From assembly GCA_034509755.1 (NCBI GenBank), contig CM067555.1, forward strand, positions 22,084,142 through 22,148,141: a stretch of DNA of 64,000 nt, written 5' to 3'. A model generated the notes under the pieces. That model saw only the letters and a program-made list of their open reading frames with translations. It made no database searches and had not been told where the DNA came from. The translations under genes and the position numbers were made by a program. Of this stretch, positions 11,202-23,112 are shown one piece after another. The stretch is from Anisodus tanguticus. Taxonomy: Eukaryota; Streptophyta; Magnoliopsida; Solanales; Solanaceae. How positions within the stretch are numbered: position 1 is the first letter of the stretch; every line of letters starts with the position of its first letter.

Positions 11202-12112
11202 CAAATAAAAAGTAGTGAAAATGTTAAGATAGGATGTTTAGGAATGACATCCTTGAATTACTAGTTTATTTTTATCTAAATTGTGGAAGGAATTTAAAAA
11301 ACATACAGGGATGTCATCCTTAAGTTGATGATGCGATTCCTATGTTTTAGCCACCTTCTTCCAAGTTCTCTTCAATTTAAGATATTTCCTTTTTTTAAAT
11401 AATAATAATAATTAAATAATACTTAAATCCTAAAGAGAATCTACTACTAAACTTTTTTGGAAGACTCCCTCTAGCATCTGCTAAAGGTATGGTGATTTTG
11501 ACAATTGAAATAAAATATTTAATTAATTAATTAATTAATTTATTCTCAGACCTTATTTGTGAGATTATACTGGATATGTTATTGTTGATGTTTATTGAAA
11601 AAATATCTCTAATACATATATACTATTCTATATCTTTTATAATATAAAGAAATAACAATTCAAGTACTTCTTAATTTAATAGATCAATTATAAGAAAATA
11701 AAGTACTGTTAATTTAATACATAACTATATATTAAAATAAAATAATTTTGACTTTCAAATATACAATCACAGAATAAATCTTGAATACAACTGTGATCAT
11801 ACATGTTCTATGAGCAATAAGCTGGACAATTTTTAGACCTTCTCAGTCATGGGTCCTAGTTTAAATATTAATTAAAATTACCTGAGCCAATATTTAATGA
11901 GTTATAATAAAAAGGTTAACCAACCAGTTACTCAAGCATAATAATCACCATGGAATTACTCTGCACATGTGACACCATTTTTGTAGAGGCCTCAATTTGA
12001 AACACTAGTTGTACATTAACATGGATATTAACCAGATTAATTAATCAAATTTTTGGTCAAATAAATTTATATTGGGCTTACGAGACTCCATTGCTTCACC
12101 CTCAATGGCTAC

Positions 12113-12172
12113 GGGTAAAGGAAAAGGAAAAGGAAAAGGAGGAGGAAGAAGAAGAAGGAGAATAAGAAAAAA
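12113..12172 (+). repeat. Purine-only simple-sequence tract
   Basis: A GGAAAA hexamer repeat passes into GGAGGAAGAAGAAG. It is preceded by an in-frame ATG that would encode a 23-residue Gly/Lys/Arg peptide, which I take as chance. Confidence 0.8.
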
Positions 12173-12222
12173 ATAGTTTTGAGTTTAACGTTGTCAAATC
12201 AACTTATTCCTGTTTCATGTTA

Positions 12223-12727
12223 TCACCGGATCTCAACCGCCAAAGCTTTCCTCTCATACTGTCCACCAAAATACAACTTCAACCTGTGCCTATTTACCTT
12301 GAATTTTTCTCCGCCATGGATTCCTTGAATTTCAATTACTTCATATAGTGTAACTCCTGTAGCTACAAACGGACCAGTCCAACAAGATTTAAATATTCCT
12401 GAAAATAATCTGTAATCGACTATTATACAAAAGTACCTGATCATTAGTCTGTAATTCTTTGTGGTGAATCAATCTGTCATGCCACTTTTTCACCTTCACT
12501 TTTTATATAAGAGCATTTTCATAAGAATTCAGCTTAAATTCATCTAACTCATCAATTTTCCACAGTCTATTTTTATCAGCATTGGTGATATCCAAATTCA
12601 GTGTTTTTACCATCTAAAAAGCTTTATGCTCAATTTCAACGGGTAAGTGACAAACTTTTTAGAAAACAAGCCTATATGGTGAAGTCCCAATGGGTGTTTT
12701 AAAAGTAGTTCAGTAAGTCCACAATGA
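12223..12727 (-). pseudogene. Athila integrase C-terminal tail
   Basis: The frame 12223-12444 ends FKVNRHRLKLYFGGQYE and AVEIR, the terminal block of Athila pol; SCWTGPFVATGVTLYEVIEI before it is the SH3-like C-terminal region. Between 12445 and 12727 the minus strand continues upstream integrase sequence (word TPIGTSPYRLVF) with several stops, up to the insertion at 12728. Confidence 0.85.
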
Positions 12728-15613
12728 TGTAACGACCCATTTGGTCGTTACGAACTTTCTTTCTATTTTCCTAAAAATATCTCTCATTCGAGTACTCACC
12801 GATAATTGTTACACATGGGATATATGGGTACGAGTAGCCTTTAGCCAATTTAGAGAGAAGTTAATCGACTTAGAATTTCCAGAAGCGTGTCACCGTTTCT
12901 GCAAAGGTTTTTCCACTTTAGCGAGCCTGCATATGCGGATGTGTTCTGCACAAGCGGTACCGCGTAGGCGAGAGGTGTTCCTCTTTAGCAGTAATTGATG
13001 TGCAGCCCTAGTTTTTAGTTTCCTAAATTTTCCAATTTTGAGCCTCACTTTCCCAAAACTTTTCCATAATCTAAGAGGCTCGGTAGAGAAGGATTTTTAA
13101 GGGTTTTGTAACGAATACTTGGGGGTAAGATTTATTAACTCCTTTTATGATTCTTTATGCTCTTACGTTATTATTTTAATGGTAGAAACTTGGGTGGGGA
13201 AGAAGAGTTTTGATGTTGAAAACCCCTAATATTGGGAACTTGATTTCTTCACTTAAAGCTTGGATTTTTGAGATGATTTCTTATGCTAATCATGTATTAT
13301 TTATGAGAATCAACTACTCAATTGAATTTTAAATTTTAAAACTAGTTTCCTAAATGAACCAAAAAGGGGTTTTCTAAGAAGCTTGGGGCTTTTGATAAAT
13401 TGATGAAATTGATACTAAATTGAGTTGTTGGTGGATACTTTGGACTTCATGGATATTGGGTAAACCGCTTTCGATGTAAAGTCCTATGTTGCCATTTTGA
13501 GTTCGGGTTCCTTTCCATTTTACTATGATTGTTCCTTTTCGGGAACTGGGTAGTGTGAGTGTTCGTAAGGTCGTCGCTAATGTAAATATACTTCCTTGCC
13601 TAGACATCGACTTGTTCAAATGTGTTCTATAATGGAGGAGCTCAAGATGGATGTTCGTGGCTCCTATTCAGCTATGAGGTAGGTTGCGATTTATATTTTA
13701 GACTCCGATAGAAGTACGTAGTAGTTATAAATATTGAAGGGTATTGGATGTATTTGGGGGTCCCACCTTAGAGGTTGTGATGAACACTTGGGTGCAACGG
13801 TGTTAAACTATGTTGATGGATGATTTGGGTAATCAACCTTAGGCTGATTTACGACTCTTGATATTTGGCGTTGTCACCATTATGTGGGCTTTTTGCCATT
13901 GTTGATATTTGTTGTGTTTATTCATCGCATTGCTTCAGATATGAAAGACTGATATACATGAAACTTGTGTGTTATTGAGTTCTTGAAGCATGTGATATTC
14001 ATCTGTTATACTTTATTGCATCTCCTACATCTTGATTACTTGACTTGTCATTGTCATTGCATTCATATACTCATGGTTCTGATGATATTGAAATTGAAGT
14101 GGTATGAAAATGCTATGGGTCCAATGAGACCGGAAAGGTAAAGATATATTATGAGATGGTTGGAAATATTGAGATGATGAAAATGATCGATATGACTCCA
14201 AAAGGGTCTTGTCTCTATTCAGATACGTGTGTTGAGTTTCGACTAGCTAGGAGCAGTATATGGAAGGGCGGGTCCCCCAAGATTACAGTTCATAGAATTC
14301 GAACGTATGTATACCGGTGTGGAAAGGTACCTAGCATTACATTTGCATTCATATCATACATTCATTTATGCATTGATTATTTGTTGATTGATAATGTGAT
14401 ATGGATTGGTTATTGGAACTTGGGTGATTTTCATGATTAAATGGATTGGATGATCGGATTGATTCTATTGGACTGGATTGGTTGCCATGATTTGAATTTT
14501 TCTCTTTGATTTTGGTTATGTGGTTATACCTTTATGAGTCTAAGTATTCGATGTCAAACTATTATTATGGTCGGTGATGTCTATTGGTCAGACTATCATG
14601 TAGATCAAAGAGAACTATGTGTGTCTGTGTATTGCTTGTTGATTGATAGCATTATTCAGTAAGGTGCCTAGTGAAAAACTTGTTGAGGTGTTGTTGTTGT
14701 AGTTGTTGAGTTGTATTCTATGTATGTGTAGATCCCCTCCTTAATCAAATGGTGTACTGCACATACTTCTACTTAGAGTTTAATGAGGACGTTAAATGAA
14801 CTAATATGTGACATGCCTTAACCGTGTAGAGCCGTAATTAAGTGTAAAGGTTAGAGATAATAAAAGAGCTAATATCGTTGTAGTCACACTAATTGTAGTG
14901 CTTTTGGAAAGCATTCTTAAATGATGTTGTGTACTAAGTATCAACTTGTCTTATTGGATTTTTTAAATTGGGTAAGTGGAGACAAATATCAACATAACTT
15001 AGACAGAGTTTACTGATTGGTGGGTATTAATGGTAAGATCCCCGTGTGTAATATGTATTGAGTTGTACTTGCATGTGATTGAACTCTTATGTGAATAAGG
15101 TGACTTATGTGACTATTTGAACTATCTATAATAAGACCTACTTGAGAGTCAACTTGATGTTTATGCTTGTTATGTAACTTCTGTCGTTGTCAGTCTATGA
15201 TGTCTACGGGGGTACGTTGTGTACTCATGCTACGCTTGCTTCATCGTCTACATGGATGCAGGTATTCGGTATTCTGGTTGTAGCTTGGAGCATGAGAAGG
15301 TTAAGGCAGACCACTTATTCTTGGTAGCCTTGGTCTTCATCCAGTCAAATGGCCTCTATTTATTCAGGGCGGTGTTGTTATTTCTTTCCATGCAGTGTAC
15401 CTTAGAGTCCTTGTACAAGTCAAATAAGATTTTGGGAGGAAATGTTGTAAGGATTAAATGAAGTTAAATGTTTTAAAAGAGTATTGTTATATTATGTACC
15501 TTTTCCTTTATTTCCACTTTGTTAAACAATTCGGTTATAAAAGAATTTGGATGGTTCGCCTACCGGGAGTTAGTGTAGGTTCCACCACGATGCTCGTGAT
15601 TTGGATCGTGACA
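12728..15613 (+). mobile_element. Solo Tekay-type LTR inserted in Athila integrase
   Basis: It runs from TGTAACGACCC to GGATCGTGACA (2886 bp), with no primer site, polypurine tract or coding region attached. It is flanked by AATGA (12723-12727) and AATGC (15614-15618), a 5-bp target duplication with one mismatch, and the Athila integrase reading resumes directly on the other side. This is the classic product of recombination between the two LTRs of a full element. Its U3 has a 10-bp palindrome GCGGTACCGC at 12954-12963. The second half resembles the LTRs at 8430-10646, 51783-54530 and 61868-63946. Confidence 0.9.
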
Positions 15614-16466
15614 AATGCATCATCTAACTTTAAATCCCAATCCTTACGTGAGGTACTAACTGTTTTTTCCAAATATATTTTTAATTTTCTATTAGAAACC
15701 TCCACTTGACCACTAGTTTGTGCATGATAAGGTGTGCATGTTTTATGTGTGACTCCATACCGAGACAACAAAGTTTAAAATTGTTTATTCATAAAGTGTG
15801 TTCCTTGATCACTGATTATCATCCTAGGAGTCTCGAATCTAGCAAAAGTATTTTTTCTAAGAAATTTCCACACAACTTCAACATCATTTGTTGTTATTGA
15901 AATTGCCTCTACCCATATTGAAACATAATCCACTACTACTAGAATGTATTGGCTGATTGTGTGGAAGGAAATGGACCCCTAAAATCTGTACCCCAAATAT
16001 CAAATATTTTACATATGAGTATAGAATTTAAGGGCATTTCATCCCTTTTTGAAATGTTACATGTCCTTTGACATTTGTCACATGTCAAAATATATGATCT
16101 TGCATCTTTGAACAAGGTAGGCCAATAGAATCCTGTTTCCAAAATTTTAGAAGTTGTTCTGTTGGAACCGTGGTGTCCTCCAACTGCTCCGTCATGACAA
16201 GGACTTAGTGTATCTTTCATTTCTGTTTCTGGTACACATCTTCGCACAACATTATCTGCACAAAATTTATACAAATAGGAATTTTCTCAAAAGTAATATC
16301 TAGTATCTGCTCTAGGCTTATTCCTTTGTAGTGGAGAAAATTCTTTTGATAGCCAATGTCCTATCAAGTAATTTGCAATGTCAACAAACCAAGGTTCCTA
16401 TTTTGTGATTACAGAGATAGAAAGAATATGTTCATTTGGAAACTCTTCTCTGATTTCTATTGTATC
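15614..16466 (-). pseudogene. Athila integrase, zinc-binding and core domains
   Basis: The frame 15939-16274 has the N-terminal His-His-Cys-Cys finger (GGHHG and TCDKCQ) followed by the first catalytic Asp in the Athila word WGTDFRGPFPS. The frame 15614-15771 holds PYHAQTSGQVEVSNRKLK with the third catalytic residue and SRKDWDLKLDDAF. The second Asp falls in the interrupted stretch between the frames. The left end is cut by the solo LTR at 15613 and the right end by chromovirus B at 16467. Confidence 0.9.
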
Positions 16467-17938
16467 TGATGTATATACGGAGGGGATTGTATGGTTAGGT
16501 GGGTCAGAGTTAGATTGGGATCGGATAGACTAATGTATATAAGGACATGATTGTATAGTTAAGTGGGTTGTATTTGGATTGGGACCGGATGGACACGAAA
16601 ATAGGGGTCAAGTGGAGGTTGACGGGTTTCCAAGCAGTGTGTGTTTGGTGGGAGGTGTGCGGGTACATTAGGGTGGAATAGGGTTGAGGCGTTTAGAGGG
16701 GTTGATTTAGTCACATTATGGGTTATGTTGGTGGTTGGATGATGGTAAGGTGGCGGAAACTGACCGGGACAGTAAGGTTGGAATTTTAGGGACTCGATAA
16801 GGACGGTGGGAATTTAGTTGGGGTTTTGGGGGTGTATGGGAGGAATCAATTGATGACCTTTTTGGAGTAGGTTGGGGGGGGTGTTGTGGTGTATTTTTGA
16901 GAAAGTAATCAAGTAGTTTGGACAAGTATAGGTCACAAAATTGATAGATAAATTCGTGTGCGGATAAGGTGATGAAAGCCGAGAAGACATTCAATGTATT
17001 TGTAACAAGTAACCAGATAGAACCTTGGCTTGGGTATAGTTAGATCACAAAGTTCTAACTAGACTTACACCGAGGGTTTGGACCATAAAAGGACCAAGGG
17101 GTTCCCATATAAGGATCGGGGTTTGGACCACAAAAGGACTGAGGTTTGGTCCACAAAAGGACCAACTAAGGACAATAACTCAAAAGTTGAAATACTTAGC
17201 AAAGTTTGAGAAAACTCAAATATATTTCATATAACTTCAATGTCTCTTTACATCAACTACATTACCTATTTATATTAGTTCTAAACCTTTTAGAAGAGAA
17301 AATAGATAGACATCATACATGGCACTCAGCCGAATAGATAGACATCATACATGACACTCGGCCGAATGGAAAAGAACCAACCCTTCATGTTCTCTAGGCC
17401 ACCCTTTTGTTTCATCCATGTAGATAAGTGCATGAACTAGCTAGTTCATGAATTACCTCCTTGGAAAATGTTGGAAGCTTCTCCTTCTAGCATGTATCTC
17501 GACTGAATAGAAAAGGGGAAATGCTCGGCCAACTCTTCATGTTCCCTAGGCCACCCTTTTGCGTCATCCATGTAGATAAGTGCATGGACTAGCTAGTTCA
17601 TGAATTACCTCCTTGGGAGACGTTGGAAGCTTCTCTTTCTAGATGGTTCTCGGCTTAGTCATCCTATTTTATTACAAGGACTAGTAATTAAGCTAAAAGG
17701 GAAACTAGTAATTAAGCTAGAAATTAAAAGCAAGATAAAAGATGGTCTCGGCCAAGACCTATATAAAATTCAAAAATTAATGGCACTTTTTGGATCTTGA
17801 AGTCTTTTCTTCAACTCCACTCCACACTCCATTCCACATTAAACATATCACCATAGGACGATTGACAATCTTCGGCACTCCTAACAAATCACATTGTGGC
17901 TCATGTTGGACACTTACGCTCACGACCTCTTTACATCA
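16467..17938 (-). repeat. Chromovirus B 3' LTR (left)
   Basis: 1472 bp, from TGATGTATATAC to TTTACATCA. It holds a minisatellite (17082-17185), a tandem duplication of about 145 bp (units at about 17369-17505 and 17515-17643), and in each unit the palindrome CATGAACTAGCTAGTTCATG (perfect at 17431-17450, one mismatch at 17583-17602). The first 110 bp are themselves partly duplicated (TGTATATAAGG-type words at 16467 and 16536). Confidence 0.93.
17082..17185 (+). repeat. Minisatellite in chromovirus B left LTR
   Basis: About four units of 22-26 bp share GGTTTGGACCACAAAAGGAC. The matching array in the right LTR is 21329-21425. Confidence 0.85.
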
Positions 17939-18570
17939 TACTCCCCTTCTTTAACAGAATTTGCCCTCAAATTCTCGTCGTCTAAGTATGGTGATAATTC
18001 TCCAACATAAAATGTTGAACTAGTACTTCTATGTTTGTCCGAAAGTTCTACCTTGTAGGCGCTTTCCCCAAACCTGGCCAATATCTTGAAAGGACCATTC
18101 GTTTGAGGATGATGGGAGGTACTAAATAGCAAATTGGTAGCAAGAAGTCTCCATAATATTTTCCAGAAATAACGTAGGAACTTCACATCCTTATCAGACA
18201 CAATAGTCTTAGGAACGCCATGCAATCTTACCACTTTATTCGAATACAAGTCCGCAATATGTGTTGCATCATCGGTCTTGTGACAAGAAATGAAGTGAGC
18301 CATCTTCGAGAATCTATCCACAACCACCATGATAGAGTTCTTGCCCCGTTGTGTTTTTGGTAAGCCGAGGATGAAATCCAAGCTCACACCTTCCCATGGT
18401 CGCTCCGAAACCGGTAAAGGAGTATACGATCCTTTGTGGAAGAAACTTTTAGCCTTTTGACAAGTAGAACACTTATTTACCATTCCATTTACATCTTTAT
18501 CCATCTATGGCCAGCAAAAGTGTTCTTGTAAATCTCCAAAGTCTTCACTACCCCAAAATGTCCAGCTAGT
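17939..18570 (-). pseudogene. Chromovirus B integrase with internal deletion
   Basis: The open frame 17920-18504 (194 residues) begins inside the zinc-binding domain (KCSTCQKAKS). It shows the first catalytic Asp in VSLDFILGLPK, then VVVDRFSKMAHFISC and the second Asp in IVSDKDVKF, and ends at the core word SHHPQTNG. From there it jumps straight to PFKILARFGESAYKVEL, the C-terminal region, so the segment with the third catalytic Glu and about 100 residues is missing with the frame kept. The last codons run to the LTR. The upstream HFCWP word (about 18505-18520) is cut from this frame by a stop. Confidence 0.92.
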
Positions 18571-18763
18571 CTACCCGAGTGCACTTCATGTACACGTAAT
18601 TCTCTCATGGAACATTTGGGCACACACAATTTATTTTCTTGAAAAGGAAACCTTCTACTATGGAATAAGAACCATGAAATCCATTATTACATTCTATTAT
18701 TACGTCTTTGAACTCGAGATCTCGTTCATATAATTCTTTTAGCACTTCAAATTCCACAATTTT

Positions 18764-19207
18764 TTATTCAAGCATGGTCAAAATTACGTGCCTCTGGGAA
18801 AGTGCATCCGCCATTATGTTGGACTTTCCATCTTTGTGCCTTGTAGAGAATGTCAAAGTTTGCAAGTACGCCACCCACTTAGCATGCCTTGGATTCAAAC
18901 TTTTTTGCCCATGTAAATACTTCAAGGATTCATGATCCGAATATAAGACAAAAGGTTTTGACCTCAAATAATGTCCCCATTGGACCAAGGATCTCACAAT
19001 AACATAAAATTCCTTGTCATAAGTAGAATAATTGAGCCGTGCACCACCTAATTTTCCACTAGAGAAAGCAATGGATCCTTTGTCTTGAATCAAGACAGTA
19101 CAAATTCTACTAGCATCACATTCAACTTCAAGTAGTTTCTCAAGGTTCGGAATAGGGCCAGCAAGGGTACAAAAATCTCGAACAAAACAATGACAAAAGG
19201 AAGCCAA
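18764..19207 (-). pseudogene. Chromovirus B RNase H domain
   Basis: 147 residues with the RT-linked RNase H pattern: VECDASRICTVLIQ (first Asp), NYSTYDKEFYVIVR (Glu), FVLYSDHESLKYLHGQ (second Asp) and KSNIMADALSQR (last Asp). It would degrade the RNA of the cDNA hybrid. All acidic residues are visible, so this domain is one of the best kept in the window, although it is separated from the polymerase by a stop. Confidence 0.92.
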
Positions 19208-19740
19208 ATCATGGAAATCTTTTACCTCACTTACAGTCGTAGGCTCGGGCTAACTCCGGATAGTTTCCACTTTGGATGGATTCACATGAATGCCCTCAGA
19301 TGATACTATGTAACCCATGAATGGTCGTAGTACCTCTTACATGAACCTATGAAGGAGCTTGGAGCGTTACACAATTCAAATGACATCACAAGCCATTCGT
19401 ACAAACTATACTTGAAAGCTGTCCTCCTTTCATACCCTTCTCGTGTTCTTATTTGATGGTAATCACTCTTCAAATCTATCTTGGAGAACAACATGGCCCC
19501 ACTCAATTCATCCAAAGGATCATCCACTCAGGGCATAGAAAACTTGTACTTCACGGTGATGTTACTGACCGCTCGGCTATCAATACGCGTGTACCAAGTT
19601 CCATCTTTATTTGGCACCAAAAAGGCGGGTACCACACATGGACTAAGACTCTCTCGGACAAAGCATTTGTCTAGTAATTCTGGCACTTGTCCTTGCAACT
19701 CCTTAGCCTTTTACGGATTGCATCTATAGGCTTTTAATGG
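19208..19740 (-). pseudogene. Chromovirus B reverse transcriptase, catalytic segment deleted
   Basis: The frame 19306-19527 reads LFSKIDLKSDYHQIRTREG (palm motif A with its Asp), TAFKYSLYEWLVMSFELCNAPSSF (motif B). After it the frame is lost and the DNA passes directly to the region beyond the polymerase site (19260-19330), with no place for the YxDD box. The N-terminal fingers are readable at about 19530-19740 in another frame with stops. Without YxDD no polymerase activity is possible. Confidence 0.9.
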
Positions 19741-19884
19741 TGGGAATCCGGGTGCAAAAACATCTGAAAATACATCTTCTAATTTCTTCAAGAGTTCCAC
19801 CGGGTCGGCATTTTCAACAGTATCTCCCACAAGACTTTCCTTCTCCTTGCACACCAATGCATCTGTAGAACTCCTCTTCTTCAA

Positions 19885-20307
19885 TTATTCATCTATCTCT
19901 GATGCATTAAGCAAGAGGGCCTCAGACTTTTCCTTGCATTTCTTGGCATTTTGGATCTTCATTTTCTTCACCTCACTAGGTGATAATGGTATCAACCGGA
20001 TCTTCTTATCATCCTTTTGAAAAGAATAAATATTCTTTTCTCCATCATGTTGCACTTTCTTATCAAATTTCCATGGACGACCCAATAAAATATGACAAGC
20101 ATCCATAGGTAGGATGTCACACCATATCTCATCTTCATACTTACCAACCCGAAAACTAACAAGAGCTTGTTTCGTTACCTTTAGCCCTTCATCTTCGTTC
20201 ACCCATTGGGGAGCATATGGTTTAGGATGGTTGCGGGTAGGCAATTTTAATTTTTCCACTATTTCTACGGAGGCCATGTTGGCACAACTTCCTCCATCAA
20301 CGATCAT
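19885..20307 (-). pseudogene. Chromovirus B aspartic protease
   Basis: The 140-residue open frame starts at MIVDGGSCANMAS, where the catalytic Asp sits in an IxDGGS variant of the retropepsin motif common in plant chromoviruses, and continues to IWCDILPMDACHILLGRPW. It then enters a Lys/Glu-rich linker to reverse transcriptase. The domain itself has no stop. Confidence 0.9.
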
Positions 20308-20690
20308 ATTACATACCTTGTCTCTTACCTTGCATAGAGTGTAAAATAGTTGCTCTCTTTGTGTCTCCTCCTATTCTCAAGTTGAACAACCAACACACGT
20401 CGGAGTACTAAACTTCCACCCTCCTTCGCAAGATCAACATCTTTCTCTATGGCTTCCTTGACTTCGGGTTTCTCAATAACAAAGGAATTCCTACACTCTT
20501 GATATTCTTCACTTTCATGCCTTGGGATATATTGTAAAACCCCAGACTCAACATTATTTCTCGTGGCACGCTCCGTAAATTCTTTTCTCAAGATTTGCGC
20601 TTGTTCTGCAAATAGGTCATTTATGATCCTCCGTAGTTCTTCCTTTATATTAGCAATAACGTCAAGGTGTGGAATGGGAAGACCTTGCTC
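20308..20690 (-). pseudogene. Chromovirus B gag remnant, capsid deleted
   Basis: The frame 20325-20591 gives RKEFTERATRNN and, close by, EGGSLVLRRVLVVQ, the linker that normally follows the zinc knuckle. The N-terminal word EELRRIINDLFAEQAQ lies just upstream to 20690. The capsid and the CCHC knuckle that should lie between (seen in chromovirus A) are absent, which makes this a third internal deletion. Confidence 0.8.
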
Positions 20691-20699
20691 TTATACCAA
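20685..20699 (-). other. Primer binding site, initiator tRNA-Met
   Basis: The minus strand reads TTGGTATAAGAGCAA, one mismatch from the initiator tRNA-Met complement, two bases from the LTR start at 20702. Confidence 0.88.
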
Positions 20700-20701
20700 A
20701 C

Positions 20702-22189
20702 TGATGTATATAAAGAGAGGATTGTATGGTTAGGTAGGTCGGATTTGTATTGGGACCGGATGAACTGATGTAAATAAGAAGGGGATTGTAAGGTTAGGTG
20801 GGTCAGAGTTGGATTGAGACCGGATGGACATGAAAATGGGGGTCAAGTGGAGGTTGACGGGTTTCCAGGCAGTGTGTTTTTGGTGGGAGGTGTGCGGGTA
20901 CCTTCAGGTGGAATCGGGCTGAGGCATTTGGAGGGGTTGATTTAGACACATTGTGGGTTATATTGGTGGTTGATATTTAGTAGTTGGATGATAGTAAGGT
21001 GGAAGAAACTGATCGGGACAGTAAGATTGGCGGTTTAGAGACTCGATAGGGACGGAGGGAATTTGGTTGGGGTTTTGGAGGTGTATGGGAGGAATCGATT
21101 GACGACCTTTTTGGAGTAGGTTGGGGGGGGGAGGGGTGTTGTGTATTGTGGAGAAAGGAATCAGGTAGTTTAGACAAGGACGGGTCACGAAATTGATAGA
21201 AAAATTCGAATGCGGATAAGGTGATGAAAGCCGAGAAGATCTTCAATGTATTTGTAACAAGTAACCGAATAGAACCTTGGCTTGGGTATAGTTAGATCAC
21301 AAAGTTCTAACTAGTTTTACACTGAGGGTTTGGACCACAAAAGGACCAAGGGGTGGCCCATAAAAGAACCGGGGTTTGGACCACAAAAGGACCGAGGTTT
21401 GGCCCACAAAAGGACCAACTAAGGAAAACAACACAACATGTTAAATACTTAGTAAAGTTTGAGAAAACTCAAATATATTTCATATAACTTCAATGTGTCT
21501 TTACATCAAATACATGCCCTATTTATACTAATATTAAACCTTCTAGAAGAGAAACTATATAGACATCATACATGGAACTTGACCGAATGGGAAAGGGAGA
21601 GGCTTCGACTGACTTGGGGAAGGGAAAAGAACCAACCCTTCATATTCTCAAGGCCACCCTTTTGTATCATCCATGTAGTGCATGAACTAGTTAGTTCATG
21701 AATTACCTCCTTGGGAAATGTTGGAAGCTTCTCCTTCTAGAATGTATCTCGATCGAATGGAAAAGGGGAAATGCTCGGCTAACTCTTCATGTTCCCTAGG
21801 CCACCCTTTTGTGTCATCCATGTAGATAAGTGCATGAACTAGCTAGTTCATGAATTACCTCCTTGGAAGACGTTGGAAGCTTCTCTTTCTAGATGATTCT
21901 CGGCTTAGTCATCCTATTTTATTATAAGGCCTAGTAATTAAGCTAAAGGGGAAACTAGTAATTAAGCTAGAAATTAAAAGCAAGCTAAAAGATGGTCTCG
22001 GCCAAGACCTACATAAAATTTGAAAATTAATGGCACTTCTTGGATCTTTAAGTCTTTTCTTCAACTCCATTCCACACTCCATTCCACATTAAGCATATCA
22101 CCATAGGACGATTGACAATCTTTGACACTCCTAGCAAATCACCTTGTGGCTCATGTTGGACACTTAAGCTTACGACCTTCTTTACATCA
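20702..22189 (-). repeat. Chromovirus B 5' LTR (right)
   Basis: 1488 bp, collinear with 16467-17938, including the minisatellite (21329-21425) and both halves of the tandem duplication with their palindromes near 21681 and 21834. Confidence 0.93.
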
Positions 22190-22194
22190 GTATC

Positions 22195-22736
22195 AATAGG
22201 TGGCGTTTCTAATATCGAGAAATAATTTGCTACTTGATTTTCTATTCCCTTTTTATCTTTTATTTCAAGGTTGAATTTTTGCAACAAAAATATCCATCTT
22301 AACAGTCTAGGTTTAGCTTCCTTTTTTGCCAAAAGATATTTTAATGCTGAATGATCTGTAAAAATAATGACATTGGTTCCAATTAGGTAGAAAGAAAATT
22401 CATCAAAAGTAAATACTACTGCTAATAGTTTTTTTCTTTGGTAGCATAATTTAATTGGGCTTCATTCAAAGTTCTACTGGCATAGTAAATTGGAGGAAAA
22501 ATATTGTCCTTTCGTTGTACCAACACAGCTCCAACAATGGTGTCACTTGCATCACACATGATATCAAATGGTGAATTCCAATCTGGAGAAACAACGACAG
22601 ATGCTTCTATCGGTTTCTTTTTTAAAGATTCATATGCTTTCTTGCAACTTTCAGAAAATTCAAACTGCACATCTTTCACTAAAATAATTATGAGAGGTTT
22701 TGAAATTCATGAAAAGTATTTAATGAATCTCCTGTA
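22195..22736 (-). pseudogene. Athila RNase H domain
   Basis: The frame 22422-22679 reads FEFSESCKKAYESLK, then FDIMCDASDTIVGAVLVQ and FPPIYYASRTLNEAQLNYATKEK, the start of an Athila RNase H. The frame 22195-22332 gives AKPRLLRWIFLLQKFNLEIKDKKG and ENQVA, its end. The middle (22333-22421) is in a third frame. It is bounded by the target duplications of the two neighbouring insertions. Confidence 0.92.
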
Positions 22737-22741
22737 AAAAT

Positions 22742-23112
22742 TGTTAAACAGAGTAATATACCTGTGATATACACCCAATATACAGTAGTGTATATCACAG
22801 GTAAAGCAGTGGACTGGGCAGCAGTAGGCCTCGGCAGTGGGCCTCGGCCAGTGGCCACAGAATTGGTGACAATACAATCTTGTATATATGGTATATAATC
22901 TTGTATATATGGTATATATATTTGTAGTATATTGTAGTGTAAAGGTTACCTTAATTAGTGTTATACACTTACCATAATTGTATAGTTAGAATTATGGTAG
23001 AATAAGGATTTAGAAATAGAATAGGAATAAGATTCTCCTATTTATGGAAATATGTAACTTGTATATATAGCCTTTCAATTAATGAAAATAATTAAGGGGA
23101 TTATTTCTTTCA
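22742..23112 (+). repeat. Copia 5' LTR with promoter
   Basis: 371 bp, TGTTAAAC to TTTCA. Near its start is a perfect inverted repeat (CCTGTGATATACAC at 22761-22774 and its complement at 22788-22801). A 21-bp tandem duplication (AATCTTGTATATATGGTATAT) around 22877-22918 is single in the other LTR. TATATATA at about 23060 is the likely TATA box. Confidence 0.95.

Larger units (their letters stand above)
10647..12180. other. Non-transposon-looking island between LTR and Athila
   Basis: I see no LTR, gag or pol motif in these 1.5 kb. The minus strand carries promoter-like and leader-like sequence (separate entries) that runs into the LTR edge at 10646, where the downstream part of any gene would have been cut off. 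The rest is AT-rich, with an (AATT) run near 11516-11541 and a plus-strand purine tract at 12113-12172. It could instead be the drifted 3' untranslated part of the Athila element. Confidence 0.4.
16467..22189 (-). mobile_element. Chromovirus B (Ty3 type), nearly complete layout, inactivated
   Basis: Two LTRs (16467-17938 and 20702-22189) enclose integrase, RNase H, reverse transcriptase, protease and gag remnants on the minus strand. The 5-bp target duplication GTATC is perfect (16462-16466 and 22190-22194), so both ends are exact and the insertion into Athila pol is clean. Three separate internal deletions remove a central piece of integrase, the polymerase catalytic segment and the centre of gag. 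The element is about 5.7 kb, roughly 1-2 kb shorter than an intact relative would be. It could move only with proteins supplied in trans. Confidence 0.95.

Noticed and set aside
11401..11541. AT-rich repeats as a matrix attachment or origin site
   Set aside because: Composition alone is not evidence; no further structure seen.
12104..12175. ATG followed by a Gly/Lys/Arg-rich 23-residue peptide
   Set aside because: Composition is fully explained by a purine simple-sequence tract.
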